Positions 53,691-63,642 of a stretch of 64,000 nucleotides of DNA are shown piece by piece. Numbering within the stretch: position 1 is the first letter of the stretch; every line of letters starts with the position of its first letter. Made by a program: the position numbers and the translations under genes. Origin of the DNA: Saprospiraceae bacterium (lineage in GTDB: Bacteria > Bacteroidota > Bacteroidia > Chitinophagales > Saprospiraceae); contig JADKAA010000029.1 in the NCBI GenBank assembly GCA_016715465.1, positions 434,001 to 498,000 on the forward strand. The letters run 5' to 3'. The notes beneath the pieces are model-generated. The model worked only from the letters and a program-made list of their open reading frames with translations. It was not told the DNA's origin and did not search any database.

Positions 53691-55812
53691 TTATTTGATC
53701 TCAAATTCTTTATCTTCTATTGTACCGTTAATTTCATATTTGGATACTTTCATAACCATTGGAAATGGTGCCTGGCCAATAATTGAAATCTCAAACGGCA
53801 TCAGAATTCCACTTACATCTCTGTAGTCCTTGAAATCTGTGTTCATAGTTTTAGCCTGCTCACCTTCACCGACAACCGCTGAAGTACGTATCAACAAGCT
53901 ACTGGCCATGTCATAAAACTGCGTGGTTACCTCACCTTTAGGGTCAGTAACCATGATTTTGTAACATTTTACGCCTTCAACTTCTTCAATGCCCTTCAGC
54001 TCCAGTTTATACGCATCAGTAAGATAATCCATCTGGTCAAACATTTTCACCCTGCCTTTCATGTCTTCATAGTCTTCATCACCAGGTGCAGAAACTTTTA
54101 CCTGGCCCATTTGACTGGTCTGGGCCTTTTGGCCATTGAACTTTTGATCCTGCATGACCATACCATTCATTTCAAGGGCAAAGTGAAATTTATCCGGGTT
54201 TTTGTGCCTGGTTAAGATTTTCGCTTCCTGACCCATTAAGGACATTGTTGCATCTGAAGACATCGCATTTACCGCATTGAGTTTATTAACTCCACCAATG
54301 GCATCAAGGTAATCTTCAACGACGTCTTTACCGGTCAAACCCGCTGGAAGTGCAAGGTTATCATAATTCAATACTTCGCCATATGCGTCATAGTATTCAA
54401 TTTTTTTATCCCCATCAAACTTCAATAGCCTTTCTGCTACTTCATCCTTATTTCCAACCACCAGGATGTAAGCATTGGAGGGTTTAATGTATTTTTTAGC
54501 CACTCGCTGGACATCAGCCAAAGTCACTTTTTCAAGTCTTGACAAATAGGTATTGTAAAAATCTTTAGGCAGGTTATACCTGTATGTATTTAAGGCAAAA
54601 CCTGCAATGGTTTGAGGAGACTCCAGGGATCGGGCAAAACTACCCGCCATGCTGTTTTTGGCCAGTTGAAGGTCATTTTCTGAAACGGGTTCGTTGGTAA
54701 TTCTCTCCATTTCATAAATAAACTCCTGCACGGAAGAATCTGTCACAGAATTTCTTACGCTGGCAAATGCCTTGAAACTGCCAATCAGCTTATCTGAATT
54801 TAAACTTGACCTCGCACCATAGGTATAGGCTTTCTTTTCCCTTAGATTTTGCATAAGTCTTCCTGAAAAAATACCCCCACCCAGGATGTTGTTCATCACA
54901 TTGGCGGCCAATTCGTCAGCTGAGCCTGGTTTAATATCGACTGGATAGGTGACATTGATTACCGATTGCACCGCACCATCCTTATTGGCAAAACAACCCT
55001 GGGTTCCTTCGAGCGGCCGGTGTGGCATAAAATGATTTTGGAATTGTACCACTTTGCCACTTCCCAAAATGTTTTTCAGCCTGATTCCTGGCCTCTGCCA
55101 GGGTAATATCGCCAACAATAACCAGATAGGCATTGTTTGGTCTGAAATAGCTGTCATAATAAGATTTGCACTTCTCGAGTGTGATGCTATTTACCGTTTT
55201 TTCTGTTTGCACCTCACCATAGGGATGATCCTTTCCATAGGTGATGGCAGCTGCTACATTGGATGCAATGCTATTTGCATCCGTTTTGGAAGATGCAAGG
55301 GCAGATAATGCTTGAGATTTCATTTTCTCAAACTCCTCCTTTGGAAAAATGGGATTGTATAATACATCTGTCATCAGATCAAGCAGTTTGTTAGAGTGCT
55401 TTTTTAGAGATGTGCCAAAAACCCCTGATGGGGAAGAATTAAGACTCGCTCCGATAAAGTCTATCTCCTCGTCCAATTTAGCCTTTGTCCTGTTCTTTGT
55501 TCCTTTCGTAAGGAGGTCTCCGGCAAACTGCACATATCCCCCCTGTTCCCCTTCCAAAATCGGATCGTTTGCCAGAGATATCTGGTATGAAACTTTTGGC
55601 AGTTTATGATTTTCAACCACAATCACTTTAAGACCGTTGCTGAGATCAAATGAACTGTAATCACCCAGGTTAATGGGTCTGGCAGATGCTGCTCCGGGAG
55701 CTGTGCTTCTAAAAGACTCTTTATTCTTTCCGACTACTGCATTGTCCGTGGTTTTCTTGCTGCACTGCGAGAACACAAACAAAGAAGTAAGTATGATGAT
55801 AATTCTTGTCAT
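53691..55812 (-). CDS. M16 peptidase-like, non-catalytic subunit lipoprotein with extra C-terminal domain (frameshifted)
   Basis: About 706 residues when joined. Lipoprotein signal FSQC in MTRIIIILTSLFVFSQCSKK. The N-terminal M16 domain is clear (LSNGLKVIVVENHKLPKVSY) but the zinc motif HxxEH is replaced by VQFAGDLLTKGT, so it cannot be active alone. The first frame ends after RRNPGLFCQ; the second carries ANKDGAVQSVINVTYPVD and the M16 C-domain. Removing one base near 54994-55003 joins them (NPG-CFANKDG). The last about 190 residues (DATMSLMGQEAKILTRHKNP, LTDAYKLELKGIEEVEGVKC) resemble a LolA-like outer-membrane-lipoprotein fold. It follows the active M16 gene by 21 bases. Confidence 0.85.
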
Positions 55813-55833
55813 TATGTTTGATTTTGAAATTAA

Positions 55834-57161
55834 TTAAGGGGCCACTGATTTGGGCAAATAATGAAGGGTAACCCTGTTATTCTTAGTGAAATAGGTTTTC
55901 GCCGCTTTCATGATGTCTTCTTTCGTCACCTTCAGGTACCGATCTAATTCTGTATTGATAAGGTTGGTGTCACCATAATACATTTTATAGTTTGCCAGAC
56001 TTTCTGCTATACCCGCTACCCTTGAGTTGCCGCTTATAAAATCATTTTCAACCTGATTCTTAAGTTTTTGGTATTCTTCAACGGTAATAAGTTCATTTTG
56101 AACCCTGGCCACTTCCGCATCCATAGCCATTTCCAGATCAAGAAGATCCACACCTACTTTAGCGATGCCAAATGCAATCGAGACCCCCGGATCTTCCAAT
56201 CCCAAAGGAAAATTACCCACAAATAATGCTTTTTGCTGTTCATCAACCAAAGCCCTGTATAAACGGGAAGACTCTCTCCCTGTGACAACAATTGGCCAAG
56301 CATGGATACTGCGTAATAGTCTGGTGTGCCTTGTGCCGGTATTCGGTAAGTCTGCACCACTGCAGGTAATTGAATATTGTCGTAAATGGTATCTCTTACT
56401 TCTTTGGCCATCGCAGGTTCAGTTATTTTTGGCCGGTAAATGGGCTTCTTACCTTTGGGTATGGTGCCAAAATATTTGGTAACCAGTGCTTTGGCTGACA
56501 CATAGTCAATGTCACCCGCAATGGAAACAATGGCATTGTCGGGTCTGTAAAAATCCGCATAGAATTGTTTATAGTCTTTTTCCTGGGCAGCATTGAGGTG
56601 CTCCATTGACCCAATCACTGGCCAACGGTATGGGTGAACGGTATAAGCCCTTTTCAATGATTGTTCAAGAATAGAACCATATGGCTGATTATCAATACGT
56701 TGCCTTCGCTCCTCTTTTACTACTTCACGCTGGGTTTCAACCCCGGCTTGTTCGACTTTGGCATGGAGCATACGCTCAGATTCAAGCCATAAACCCAATT
56801 CGAGTTGATTGCTTGGAAGGATTTCAAAGTAAAAAGTCCTGTCATAGGTGGTGTTGGCGTTTAAGGTACCTCCTGCCTTTTCGACAAATTTGTCGTACTG
56901 TCCTCTACCTCCAATATTTTCAGATCCTTCAAACAACAAGTGTTCAAAAAAATGGGCAAACCCTGTACGGTCAGGATTTTCATTTTTAGATCCAACATGA
57001 TACATGACGGAAACTGCAACGATGGGTGTACTGTTGTCCTGGTGCAAAATTACGTGTAGCCCGTTGTCAAGGGTGAATTCCTCAAAGTCAATTTTATTCA
57101 TTTGAGCATTCAGCATCACCGGCAACAGACTAAGCCAAAAATAAAGCATTTTATTGTTCAT
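55834..57161 (-). CDS. M16 zinc metallopeptidase, catalytic subunit (frameshifted)
   Basis: About 442 residues when joined. Signal peptide MNNKMLYFWLSLLPVMLNAQ. The zinc motif HxxEH is intact in GFAHFFEHLLFEGSENIGG, with the downstream Glu in ERMLHAKVEQ/EVVKEERRQRIDNQPYG. The first frame ends after DWKIRGSRLHLA; the second starts MVDEQQKALFVGNFPLGLED. Joining at the CT run 56272-56277 gives LLSQGESSRLYRALVDEQQ, the M16 SRLY block. It probably pairs with the inactive M16 protein next door to form a heterodimeric periplasmic peptidase, like other two-gene M16 systems. A TATGTTTG box lies 20 bases upstream. Confidence 0.88.
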
Positions 57162-57464
57162 TGTCTACTTTTTAGAGTCAGCAAACATAACAAAAAATCT
57201 CCAAAATGGGTTGTAAAATCTACCAACCAGGCCTAATTGTCGTCCAAAAGCAGTGAAGTCGCAGAGAAGACAAAACTCGCCCAAATTTCCCTTTGCATTT
57301 TAAGGTGGTACAACCTTGTAAACCTTGCATATAGATACCGCAAGGCCTGACTTAAAAACCTGAGAATTGACCAATTGCATAAACTCAAAGCTTCCAACTA
57401 TTTGGATCCTGGTGCCAATTTAGTGAAAACGAAAACATAAAAGGCATTTGTAACAGCCCATTTT
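57162..57464. other. 303-base gap between the ABC exporter and M16 genes
   Basis: No gene seen. It holds a TATGTTTG -7 box for the M16 operon on the minus strand (57182-57189) and a 6-bp stem (CCTTGC/GCAAGG, 57323-57345) that could stop transcription of the exporter operon, although no T-run follows it. Confidence 0.45.
57182..57189 (-). promoter_or_regulatory. -7 box for the M16 operon
   Basis: TATGTTTG on the minus strand matches TAnnTTTG, ending 20 bases before the ATG at 57161. No CAAA at -33 spacing. Confidence 0.35.
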
Positions 57465-59266
57465 TTATACCAGTTCAAACTGCAATTTAGCAAGATTGCG
57501 GTACAAGCCATTTTCAACCTGGGATAGTTCGTTGTGTGATCCCTTTTCTACTATTTTGCCTCCTTCAAGCACATAAATACAATCGGCCTCCCTGATCGTG
57601 GCCAACCGGTGTGCGATGATGATGGAGGTCCTGTTTTCCATGAGTTTATTCAAGGCATCCTGGACGATTTTTTCTGATTCAGCGTCAAGGGATGAAGTGG
57701 CTTCATCCAGAATCAAAATAGACGGGTTCTTCAGGATGGCCCTGGCAATGGCGATGCGCTGGCGCTGGCCCCCAGACAATTTAATACCCCTCTCTCCTAC
57801 TACAGTGTCAAAGCCTTCAGGGAATTGTTCAATGAATTCGAGGGAATTGGATTTATCGGCAGCGGCCAGCAGCTCATCATGGGTGGCAGAAGGTTTTCCA
57901 TAAAGTATATTCTCCCGAATGGTACCTCCGAAAAGTATCACATCCTGAGGCACGATGCCAATTTGATGTCTTAAATAAGACAAATCATAATCCGCAATCG
58001 TTTTATCATCAATGGTAATTGTGCCGCTGCTGGCATCATAAAACTTCATCAGCAGTTGCACAATGGTTGACTTTCCACTACCACTTTGCCCCACCAGGGC
58101 TATCTTTTCGCCCCTTCTAACCTGAAAGTTAATTCCTTTCAATACAGCCAGGTCAGACCTCGAAGGATATGAAAATGCCACATCTTTAAACACAATGTTT
58201 CCCTGAATGATAGGGCGCGTATCTTCCGTCATGCCACTGCCTCCGGTAACGTTTACCTCCCCTTCACTTAACAGTATTTCCCGAATCCGTTCTGTTGCTC
58301 CCAGCGCCTGAAGGACAGATGTGTACAGGTTGCCAAAACTGGCAATGGCACCACCCAATATGGCGGTATAAATGATAAATGAGAACAAGTCTCCGGCTTC
58401 CATTTCACCACGCTGCACCATCAATGCACCCCTCCACAAAATAAAAAACATGCCCCCAAACAACACAGTTATGATGAAGACAAAAAACAGTCCCCGCACT
58501 TTGGCAAATGCAATGGATACACCAACGACGCCATCGACACTCTTCCGGTATCTGAGCGATTCAAACCACTCATTGGCATAGGATTTCACGACCGTAAACG
58601 ACTGTAAACACTCTTCCACAATGGTATTGGTCTCGGCCAGTTTATCCTGCCGGTTTTTTGATAGTTTTCTGATGTGCCGGCCAAATAAAACCGCAATAAT
58701 GACAATGACCGGAAAAGTCAACAGCATCAGCAACGAAAGTCCAGGTGTCAGGTAAGCAATAATGGCTATGCCAGATATCAAAACCACCACCTGACGCAAC
58801 AATTCGGCAAGCGTAATTGAAAAAAGCGTCTGTAATTGCTCAACATCAGTAGTAATCCTGCTGGTGAGTTCACCCACCCTTCTCTCTCTTCAAAAAATTG
58901 AATGCGTTGGGTGATGATCTTGTCAAAAAGTTCTTTTCTGAGATCAGCCATACCCTTTTCCGAAACTATGGAAAAAAAGACGGTCCTAAAATAGGAAAGT
59001 ACCCCCTGCAAAACCAAAATCAACAGAAAAAGCCATCCAAAATCCTCAACAGTTAACCCCAAATGGTAGGTTTCTTTGCCAATGGCAATATTAGCCATTT
59101 CTCCAGCTGCACCAGGAAAAACCATAAAAATAAGGCTTCCCAGGATCAGAAAAAACATACCTGCCACAAAGTAATACTTGTAAGGGCCTATATATTTTAA
59201 AACAAAAAGTCCGGCTGCCAACTTCTCTTTGCTCAGTTTTTTACTTTCTTCCTTCTGTAAACTCAT
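57465..59266 (-). CDS. ABC exporter, fused membrane and ATPase domains (frameshifted)
   Basis: About 600 residues when joined. The membrane domain has about six helices, with YFRTVFFSIVSEKGMADLRK before the break and FFEERRVGELTSRITTDVEQ across it. The ATPase half has Walker A GQSGSGKSTIV, Q-loop IGIVPQDVILFGGTIRENI, ABC signature LSGGQRQRIAIARAI, Walker B ILILDEATSSLD and the H-loop. The break is at the TC run 58881-58889: one dinucleotide too many (or one base missing) splits FFEE-RE from RVGELTSR. Typical MsbA/LipidA-type or BmrA-like lipid or drug exporter; substrate unknown. Its start overlaps the glycosyltransferase stop (TAATG). Confidence 0.88.
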
Positions 59267-60372
59267 TATCCTTTATTTCCTTCCAATAAACTACCTAAAC
59301 CTTCCAAAAGTTTTAGCTCCTCTTCTTCCCAAACATATAGATTGCGGTATTTAATGCAATCATTTTTAAGTTTTTCATAAACCGGTGTATGACTAATAAT
59401 CAGCCTTGCGAGATTTTGCGGTTCCAGGCCAGACAATAAAACCCCAACAGGATATTCTTCCACAATGGACCTATACTCCGGAAAATCCATGTTGACAGAT
59501 GGTATGCCGGCCTGCAGGTAGTCAAAGAACTTGTTGGCCAAAGAATATCGATAACTTAAACTCGACCCATCTAGTAAATTGAGACCAAACATGGCACTAC
59601 GGGTATATGTTTTTAATGCTTCAGGAGATACCGCTCCAAAAAATTTAATGCGGTTTCCCCATTCCAGTTGTTTCACAAAATCCTCCAGGTCTTGCCTGAG
59701 GTCACCGTTGCCATAAATGTGCAGGTCAAAGTCTGGTAGATATTTTAAAGCTTCAATGGCACATTCAATGCCCCTACCTTTATTGACAGCACCCTGATAA
59801 ATCAAAATTTTGGCAGGTAAATCCTGGTTTACTTCTGAAATATCCCTGTGAGGCAAATTTCTAATGGCCAAAAATGGTTTCTTAAAATTTATCCCAAACT
59901 GGGATGCAAGGCTTTCGTTTACCGTGATACAGAGATCCATTCCAGAGATAAATGAGCGTTCAATTCCATTCCATATGGCTTTAATTCGCGGGCGACCAAT
60001 CAATTCAGGCACTTCAGTAAACCACTCATGGCTGTCATAAACCGCTTTTCTTCTGGTAAATATTTTAGCCAGCCCTACTGCTGTGAGGGTATCTGTATCT
60101 ACTGAATAAAGCACATCAAACCGGCGAAATAATAAAAGAAAGAAAAGCCTCAGATTAAACTCTGCATAAAATAACGGACCATTGTTAAACAAGCAAGATA
60201 TGCGAATCTCATTGGCAGAACCCCAAAATGTATTCAATTTACCTGAGGGCCTGTGAATGACAGTAACCTCAAATTTTCCCGCCAGGGATTTTGCAATTCG
60301 TTGCATACGCTGATCAAATGCAAAATCAGAGGTCATACACAACACCATTTTAGGTTTTTCTGACTGACTCAT
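59266..60372 (-). CDS. Glycosyltransferase, GT4-like
   Basis: 368 residues. The N-terminal Rossmann half (KMVLCMTSDFAFDQRMQRIA) and the C-terminal half with ILIYQGAVNKGRGIECAIEA, KFFGAVSPEALKTYTRSAMF and NKFFDYLQAGIPSVNMDFPE show the GT-B fold and the E-x7-E-like donor site region (MDFPEYRSIVEEYPVGVLL). It transfers a sugar in envelope glycan or glycolipid synthesis. The 5' end overlaps recQ by four bases (ATGA) and the 3' end overlaps the ABC exporter by one base. Confidence 0.85.
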   Translation of the reverse strand: MSQSEKPKMVLCMTSDFAFDQRMQRIAKSLAGKFEVTVIHRPSGKLNTFWGSANEIRISCLFNNGPLFYAEFNLRLFFLLLFRRFDVLYSVDTDTLTAVGLAKIFTRRKAVYDSHEWFTEVPELIGRPRIKAIWNGIERSFISGMDLCITVNESLASQFGINFKKPFLAIRNLPHRDISEVNQDLPAKILIYQGAVNKGRGIECAIEALKYLPDFDLHIYGNGDLRQDLEDFVKQLEWGNRIKFFGAVSPEALKTYTRSAMFGLNLLDGSSLSYRYSLANKFFDYLQAGIPSVNMDFPEYRSIVEEYPVGVLLSGLEPQNLARLIISHTPVYEKLKNDCIKYRNLYVWEEEELKLLEGLGSLLEGNKG

Positions 60373-62333
60373 TGAGGATTTGATTTTTTGAAAATCCTGC
60401 CCGAAGGGTCTATTTCAAAGAACCCCTCTTCCACTAAGTCCTCAAGACACCGTTCAATTCTTTTTCGCTTATTATAGGGCCATTGCGAAAGCACTGCTTT
60501 TACATTTACGGGTTGGGCGACTTGGGTTAAATAAACCAGGAGGGCCTTTTTGTCACCAAGGGTATAGACATCAGACTGACTGCCAAGACAAATATCACAG
60601 CATCCGCACTCCTTTGCATCTTCGCCAAAATATTCCAGCATCACCAACTGCCTGCACCGTTGTGTGATGAAATATTCCTGAATGGCATCCAACCTCAATT
60701 TTGTGGATTTTTTAAGATCCAGATAATCACTTTCATTCAGCCGAAAATCTCGATCCGCCGGTCTGTCCAGCAGGAAAATTATTTCCGGCAATTCTGCTGC
60801 TTCCACATAATGTATAATTCCTTCTTTGTGGAGGACACGCAGGATAAAATTTATCTTGTTGATGTCCATGTCCAGGCTCTGCGCTATTTTGGTGAGGCTG
60901 ATGGGTATAAATTCAGTAAAGAGTCCCTCATGCAGTCTCAACAGTTGGGCTAAAACCATCGCCCTTACGTCGTTTTCCTCATAATAAGCCAATAATCCAG
61001 CAGGATTTCCGGTAATCATTACTTTAGAGGGCACCTTAAATCCTTCTGAAAAATTAAACCATCCTTGTTTTTCCAACAATTTTAGGACTGCTTTGACTTT
61101 ATGCTGACTTACCTTATTTTTTTGGCAGAATTCTTCTATGTCAAAATAAAAAGACCTGCCGGCTCCATCATTGACGCCTACTTTCAGGAACTGACATAAG
61201 GCAATGTATATTTTTTTAATCTCATCAAGATCAGGAAACGACTGATCAAATAATTTTTGTACCGCCAGCAGGTCGCTGTTATTTACCAATGCTATGGCAA
61301 AGGAGCTGTATCCATCCCTTCCCGCCCTTCCTGCTTCCTGATAATAGTCCTCAATTCCTGAAGGTATATCTATGTGAATAACACACCTTACATCCGATTT
61401 ATCTATACCCATACCAAATGCATTGGTCGCTACCATGACCCGCGCCCGTCCGCTCATCCAAAGTTTCTGGTTGTTGTCTCTAACTTCATAAGGCAGGCCT
61501 GCATGATATACCGTGGAGGAAACACTTCTTTCTTTTAACAGTGAGGAAATTTTTGCACAGGCAGCCCTGCTTCTGGTATAAATAATCGTGCTGCCAGACA
61601 TCTGACCAATGATTCTTAATAGTTCCTGCATTTTGCCTTCTGTTTTGATCACAGAAAAAGAAATGTTACTTCTGGCGAAACTATTTTTGAAAATGGCAGG
61701 TTCGCGAAGAAAAAGCTGCAGCCCAATGTCTGCTACAATGGCCTTTGTAGCCGTGGCGGTCAGTGCGATGACAGGGACAGAGGGTTTGAGTTCCCTGAGC
61801 ACACTCACCTGAAGATAACTTGGCCTGAAATCATGACCCCATTGAGAAACACAGTGAGCCTCATCTACGGCTATGAATGAAATATTGGCCATATAAAACC
61901 GTACCTGAAACAACTCTGCGGCAATCCGTTCAGGGGATATATACAAAATCTTCAGGGGTCCATGGACAAAATTATCCAGGATGATGTCTATTTCCCGGGC
62001 AGAAAGTCCACTGTGCAGAGCCTTTGCAGGAATTCCTACATTGTCCAATGCTTTGACCTGATCCAGCATGAGCGAAATCAGCGGGGATACTACTACTACC
62101 TTACCCGGCACCATCATGGCAGGAACCTGGTAACAAATGGATTTACCCCCACCTGTTGGAAGCAGGGCAATGGTGTCGCGACCTGACAATAAAGAAGAAA
62201 TAATTTCAGCCTGCGGTGACCTGAAACTGCTATAACCCCAATATTTCTCAAGTATGACCTTCGGACTTATAGTAGTATTATCCAATGATTGGTATTTCTT
62301 GGTATTCAACGTGTAAAAATAGGCAAGTCGCAT
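60369..62333 (-). CDS. recQ: RecQ-family ATP-dependent DNA helicase
   Basis: About 654 residues from ATG 62333 (MRLAYFYTLNTKKYQSLDNT); a further in-frame ATG 57 bases upstream has an unconserved extension. Helicase motifs: I LLPTGGGKSICYQVP, II AVDEAHCVSQWGHDFRPSYL, III ALTATATK, V/VI ATNAFGMGIDKSDVRCVIH and IEDYYQEAGRAGRDG. The zinc-binding RQC part is CRQLVMLEYFGEDAKECGCC, DICLG, followed by a winged-helix region. I see no HRDC domain. It unwinds 3'-5' in recombination and repair. It overlaps the glycosyltransferase by four bases. Confidence 0.93.
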   Translation of the reverse strand: MRLAYFYTLNTKKYQSLDNTTISPKVILEKYWGYSSFRSPQAEIISSLLSGRDTIALLPTGGGKSICYQVPAMMVPGKVVVVSPLISLMLDQVKALDNVGIPAKALHSGLSAREIDIILDNFVHGPLKILYISPERIAAELFQVRFYMANISFIAVDEAHCVSQWGHDFRPSYLQVSVLRELKPSVPVIALTATATKAIVADIGLQLFLREPAIFKNSFARSNISFSVIKTEGKMQELLRIIGQMSGSTIIYTRSRAACAKISSLLKERSVSSTVYHAGLPYEVRDNNQKLWMSGRARVMVATNAFGMGIDKSDVRCVIHIDIPSGIEDYYQEAGRAGRDGYSSFAIALVNNSDLLAVQKLFDQSFPDLDEIKKIYIALCQFLKVGVNDGAGRSFYFDIEEFCQKNKVSQHKVKAVLKLLEKQGWFNFSEGFKVPSKVMITGNPAGLLAYYEENDVRAMVLAQLLRLHEGLFTEFIPISLTKIAQSLDMDINKINFILRVLHKEGIIHYVEAAELPEIIFLLDRPADRDFRLNESDYLDLKKSTKLRLDAIQEYFITQRCRQLVMLEYFGEDAKECGCCDICLGSQSDVYTLGDKKALLVYLTQVAQPVNVKAVLSQWPYNKRKRIERCLEDLVEEGFFEIDPSGRIFKKSNPQ

Positions 62334-62415
62334 GAATAAACAACAGGAAATGTACACTGAAAACCTGTTTGCCAGGCCAGAGTATATCAATCAGTGAAAA
62401 ATGAATGGCGTAATT

Positions 62416-63282
62416 TTAAAACCTGGGGCACGATGATTTGTACATCGACTTGCGTTTTCCAAGGCTATCGCTATCTGTGATATTAAAAACAAGATTGACC
62501 ATGGCCGTAAAATACCAGTCTTTTACCGAACTGCCTCCTCTTTTAAGACCGGTAGGCCGTTGCAGTGGCTCTGAATTGCCAAAGTATTCCGGAGTACGAT
62601 CACTCAACTTCGCCGACAACTCACCATTTAATGCCAGTAATTCATTGTAATTGATGTAGTTGGTACTTATATCATCGATATAATCTGTAAATGCTTTTCT
62701 GGCGACAACTTCGAACCCAACATCAAAAGATTGACCCGCTTTAATAATGGCACCAGCGCCAAAAGGAACAGAAACTGCATATTTGCTATACTTTTTACCG
62801 TAGGCAGCGCTGCCTTGACCTTCGGTACCAAGAGGTTGAAGTTCATACGTATTACCTTGATAATCAGTAGTAGGATTGAAATAAAAGCCCGCCAGACCCG
62901 CTGTGATATAAGGACTAAATATCTGCTCTCCCGCAAAAGGATCAAAGCCAAAGATATAATACTCTCCCATCAGAGACAATTCAAACAGGGTTGAACGAAA
63001 ATTCAGGTTTCTCTCAATCTGCCACTGCTGACTGGAGAAAGCGTCATCTCCTTTGATTTTGCCAAGTAAGGCACCAAACTTGAGCCCTGCTTTGCCGAGA
63101 TAGTTATATCTTCCAAAGACTTGTATTGCCAAACCTCCATTGTTGTTGAGATTGGCCGAAAATTCCGGTGCATTTAAATCTCCCCAATATACCGATTTAC
63201 CCAAGCCCAGACCTAGCTGAAGTCCTTGTCCTACAAGTACATAGGACCAGATAGTAAAAGCAGCGATCCAAATCGATTTCAT
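62416..63282 (-). CDS. DUF6089-type outer-membrane beta-barrel protein
   Basis: 288 residues with signal peptide (MKSIWIAAFTIWSYVLVGQG). Motifs: GLGLGKSVYWGDLNAPEFSA, FGRYNYLGKAGLKFGALLGK, ERNLNFRSTLFELSLMGEYY, SPYITAGLAGFYFNPTTDYQ, FGAGAIIKAGQSFDVGFEVV, KAFTDYIDDISTNYIN. This matches the Bacteroidota DUF6089 family, often linked with gliding or T9SS regions. The tail (DSLGKRKSMYKSSC) is unusual for a barrel end. It is divergent from the protease at 63643; a TATATTTG box is 24 bases upstream. Confidence 0.85.
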   Translation of the reverse strand: MKSIWIAAFTIWSYVLVGQGLQLGLGLGKSVYWGDLNAPEFSANLNNNGGLAIQVFGRYNYLGKAGLKFGALLGKIKGDDAFSSQQWQIERNLNFRSTLFELSLMGEYYIFGFDPFAGEQIFSPYITAGLAGFYFNPTTDYQGNTYELQPLGTEGQGSAAYGKKYSKYAVSVPFGAGAIIKAGQSFDVGFEVVARKAFTDYIDDISTNYINYNELLALNGELSAKLSDRTPEYFGNSEPLQRPTGLKRGGSSVKDWYFTAMVNLVFNITDSDSLGKRKSMYKSSCPRF

Positions 63283-63305
63283 GACAAAGTATTGGTTATA
63301 AACTG

Positions 63306-63313
63306 CAAATATA
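63306..63313 (-). promoter_or_regulatory. -7 box for the DUF6089 gene
   Basis: TATATTTG on the minus strand, 23 bases before the ATG at 63282. A CAAA lies 13 bases further, shorter than the 19-23 base norm. Confidence 0.35.
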
Positions 63314-63595
63314 TATATTTTATTTTCAAATAAATTTAATTTTTAATACGTAATACGTTGGAAAAAATTGATTTGACAAAAATTAAGAGTCAGGCTGGCC
63401 ATATTTAAATGCCGGCAAATGATTTTTAAATAAACATTAACAAGATATAAATCAATCAAATGCGATAAACATTAAGTATTAATGTAATTTATATTATTTT
63501 GTTTATCATAACTTTATGATTTAACATTGTTGAATAAACCCTAAATAGACCACCCTCATCAAATATTTAACGCATATTGCCCGTTTTGTTCCTTG

Positions 63596-63626
63596 TTTGA
63601 ATTGTTAAAATTTCAAATTAGATTTG
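63596..63626 (+). promoter_or_regulatory. Bacteroidota promoter of the subtilase gene
   Basis: TTTG (63596-63599), exactly 19 bases, TAGATTTG (63619-63626): this is a full match to the TTTG-N19-TAnnTTTG consensus and is the clearest promoter in the window. The ATG follows 16 bases later, giving a short leader. Confidence 0.6.
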
Positions 63627-63642
63627 CATCCAAATTGAAAAT

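Larger units (their letters stand above)
63283..63642. other. 360-base divergent intergenic region
   Basis: No gene. It holds two -7 boxes: TATATTTG on the minus strand (63306-63313) for the DUF6089 gene, and the plus-strand subtilase promoter. The remainder is AT-rich without a hairpin that I can support. Confidence 0.5.

Noticed and set aside
57323..57345. CCTTGC/GCAAGG stem as a strong terminator
   Set aside because: No T-run downstream; kept only as a weak note in the gap description.
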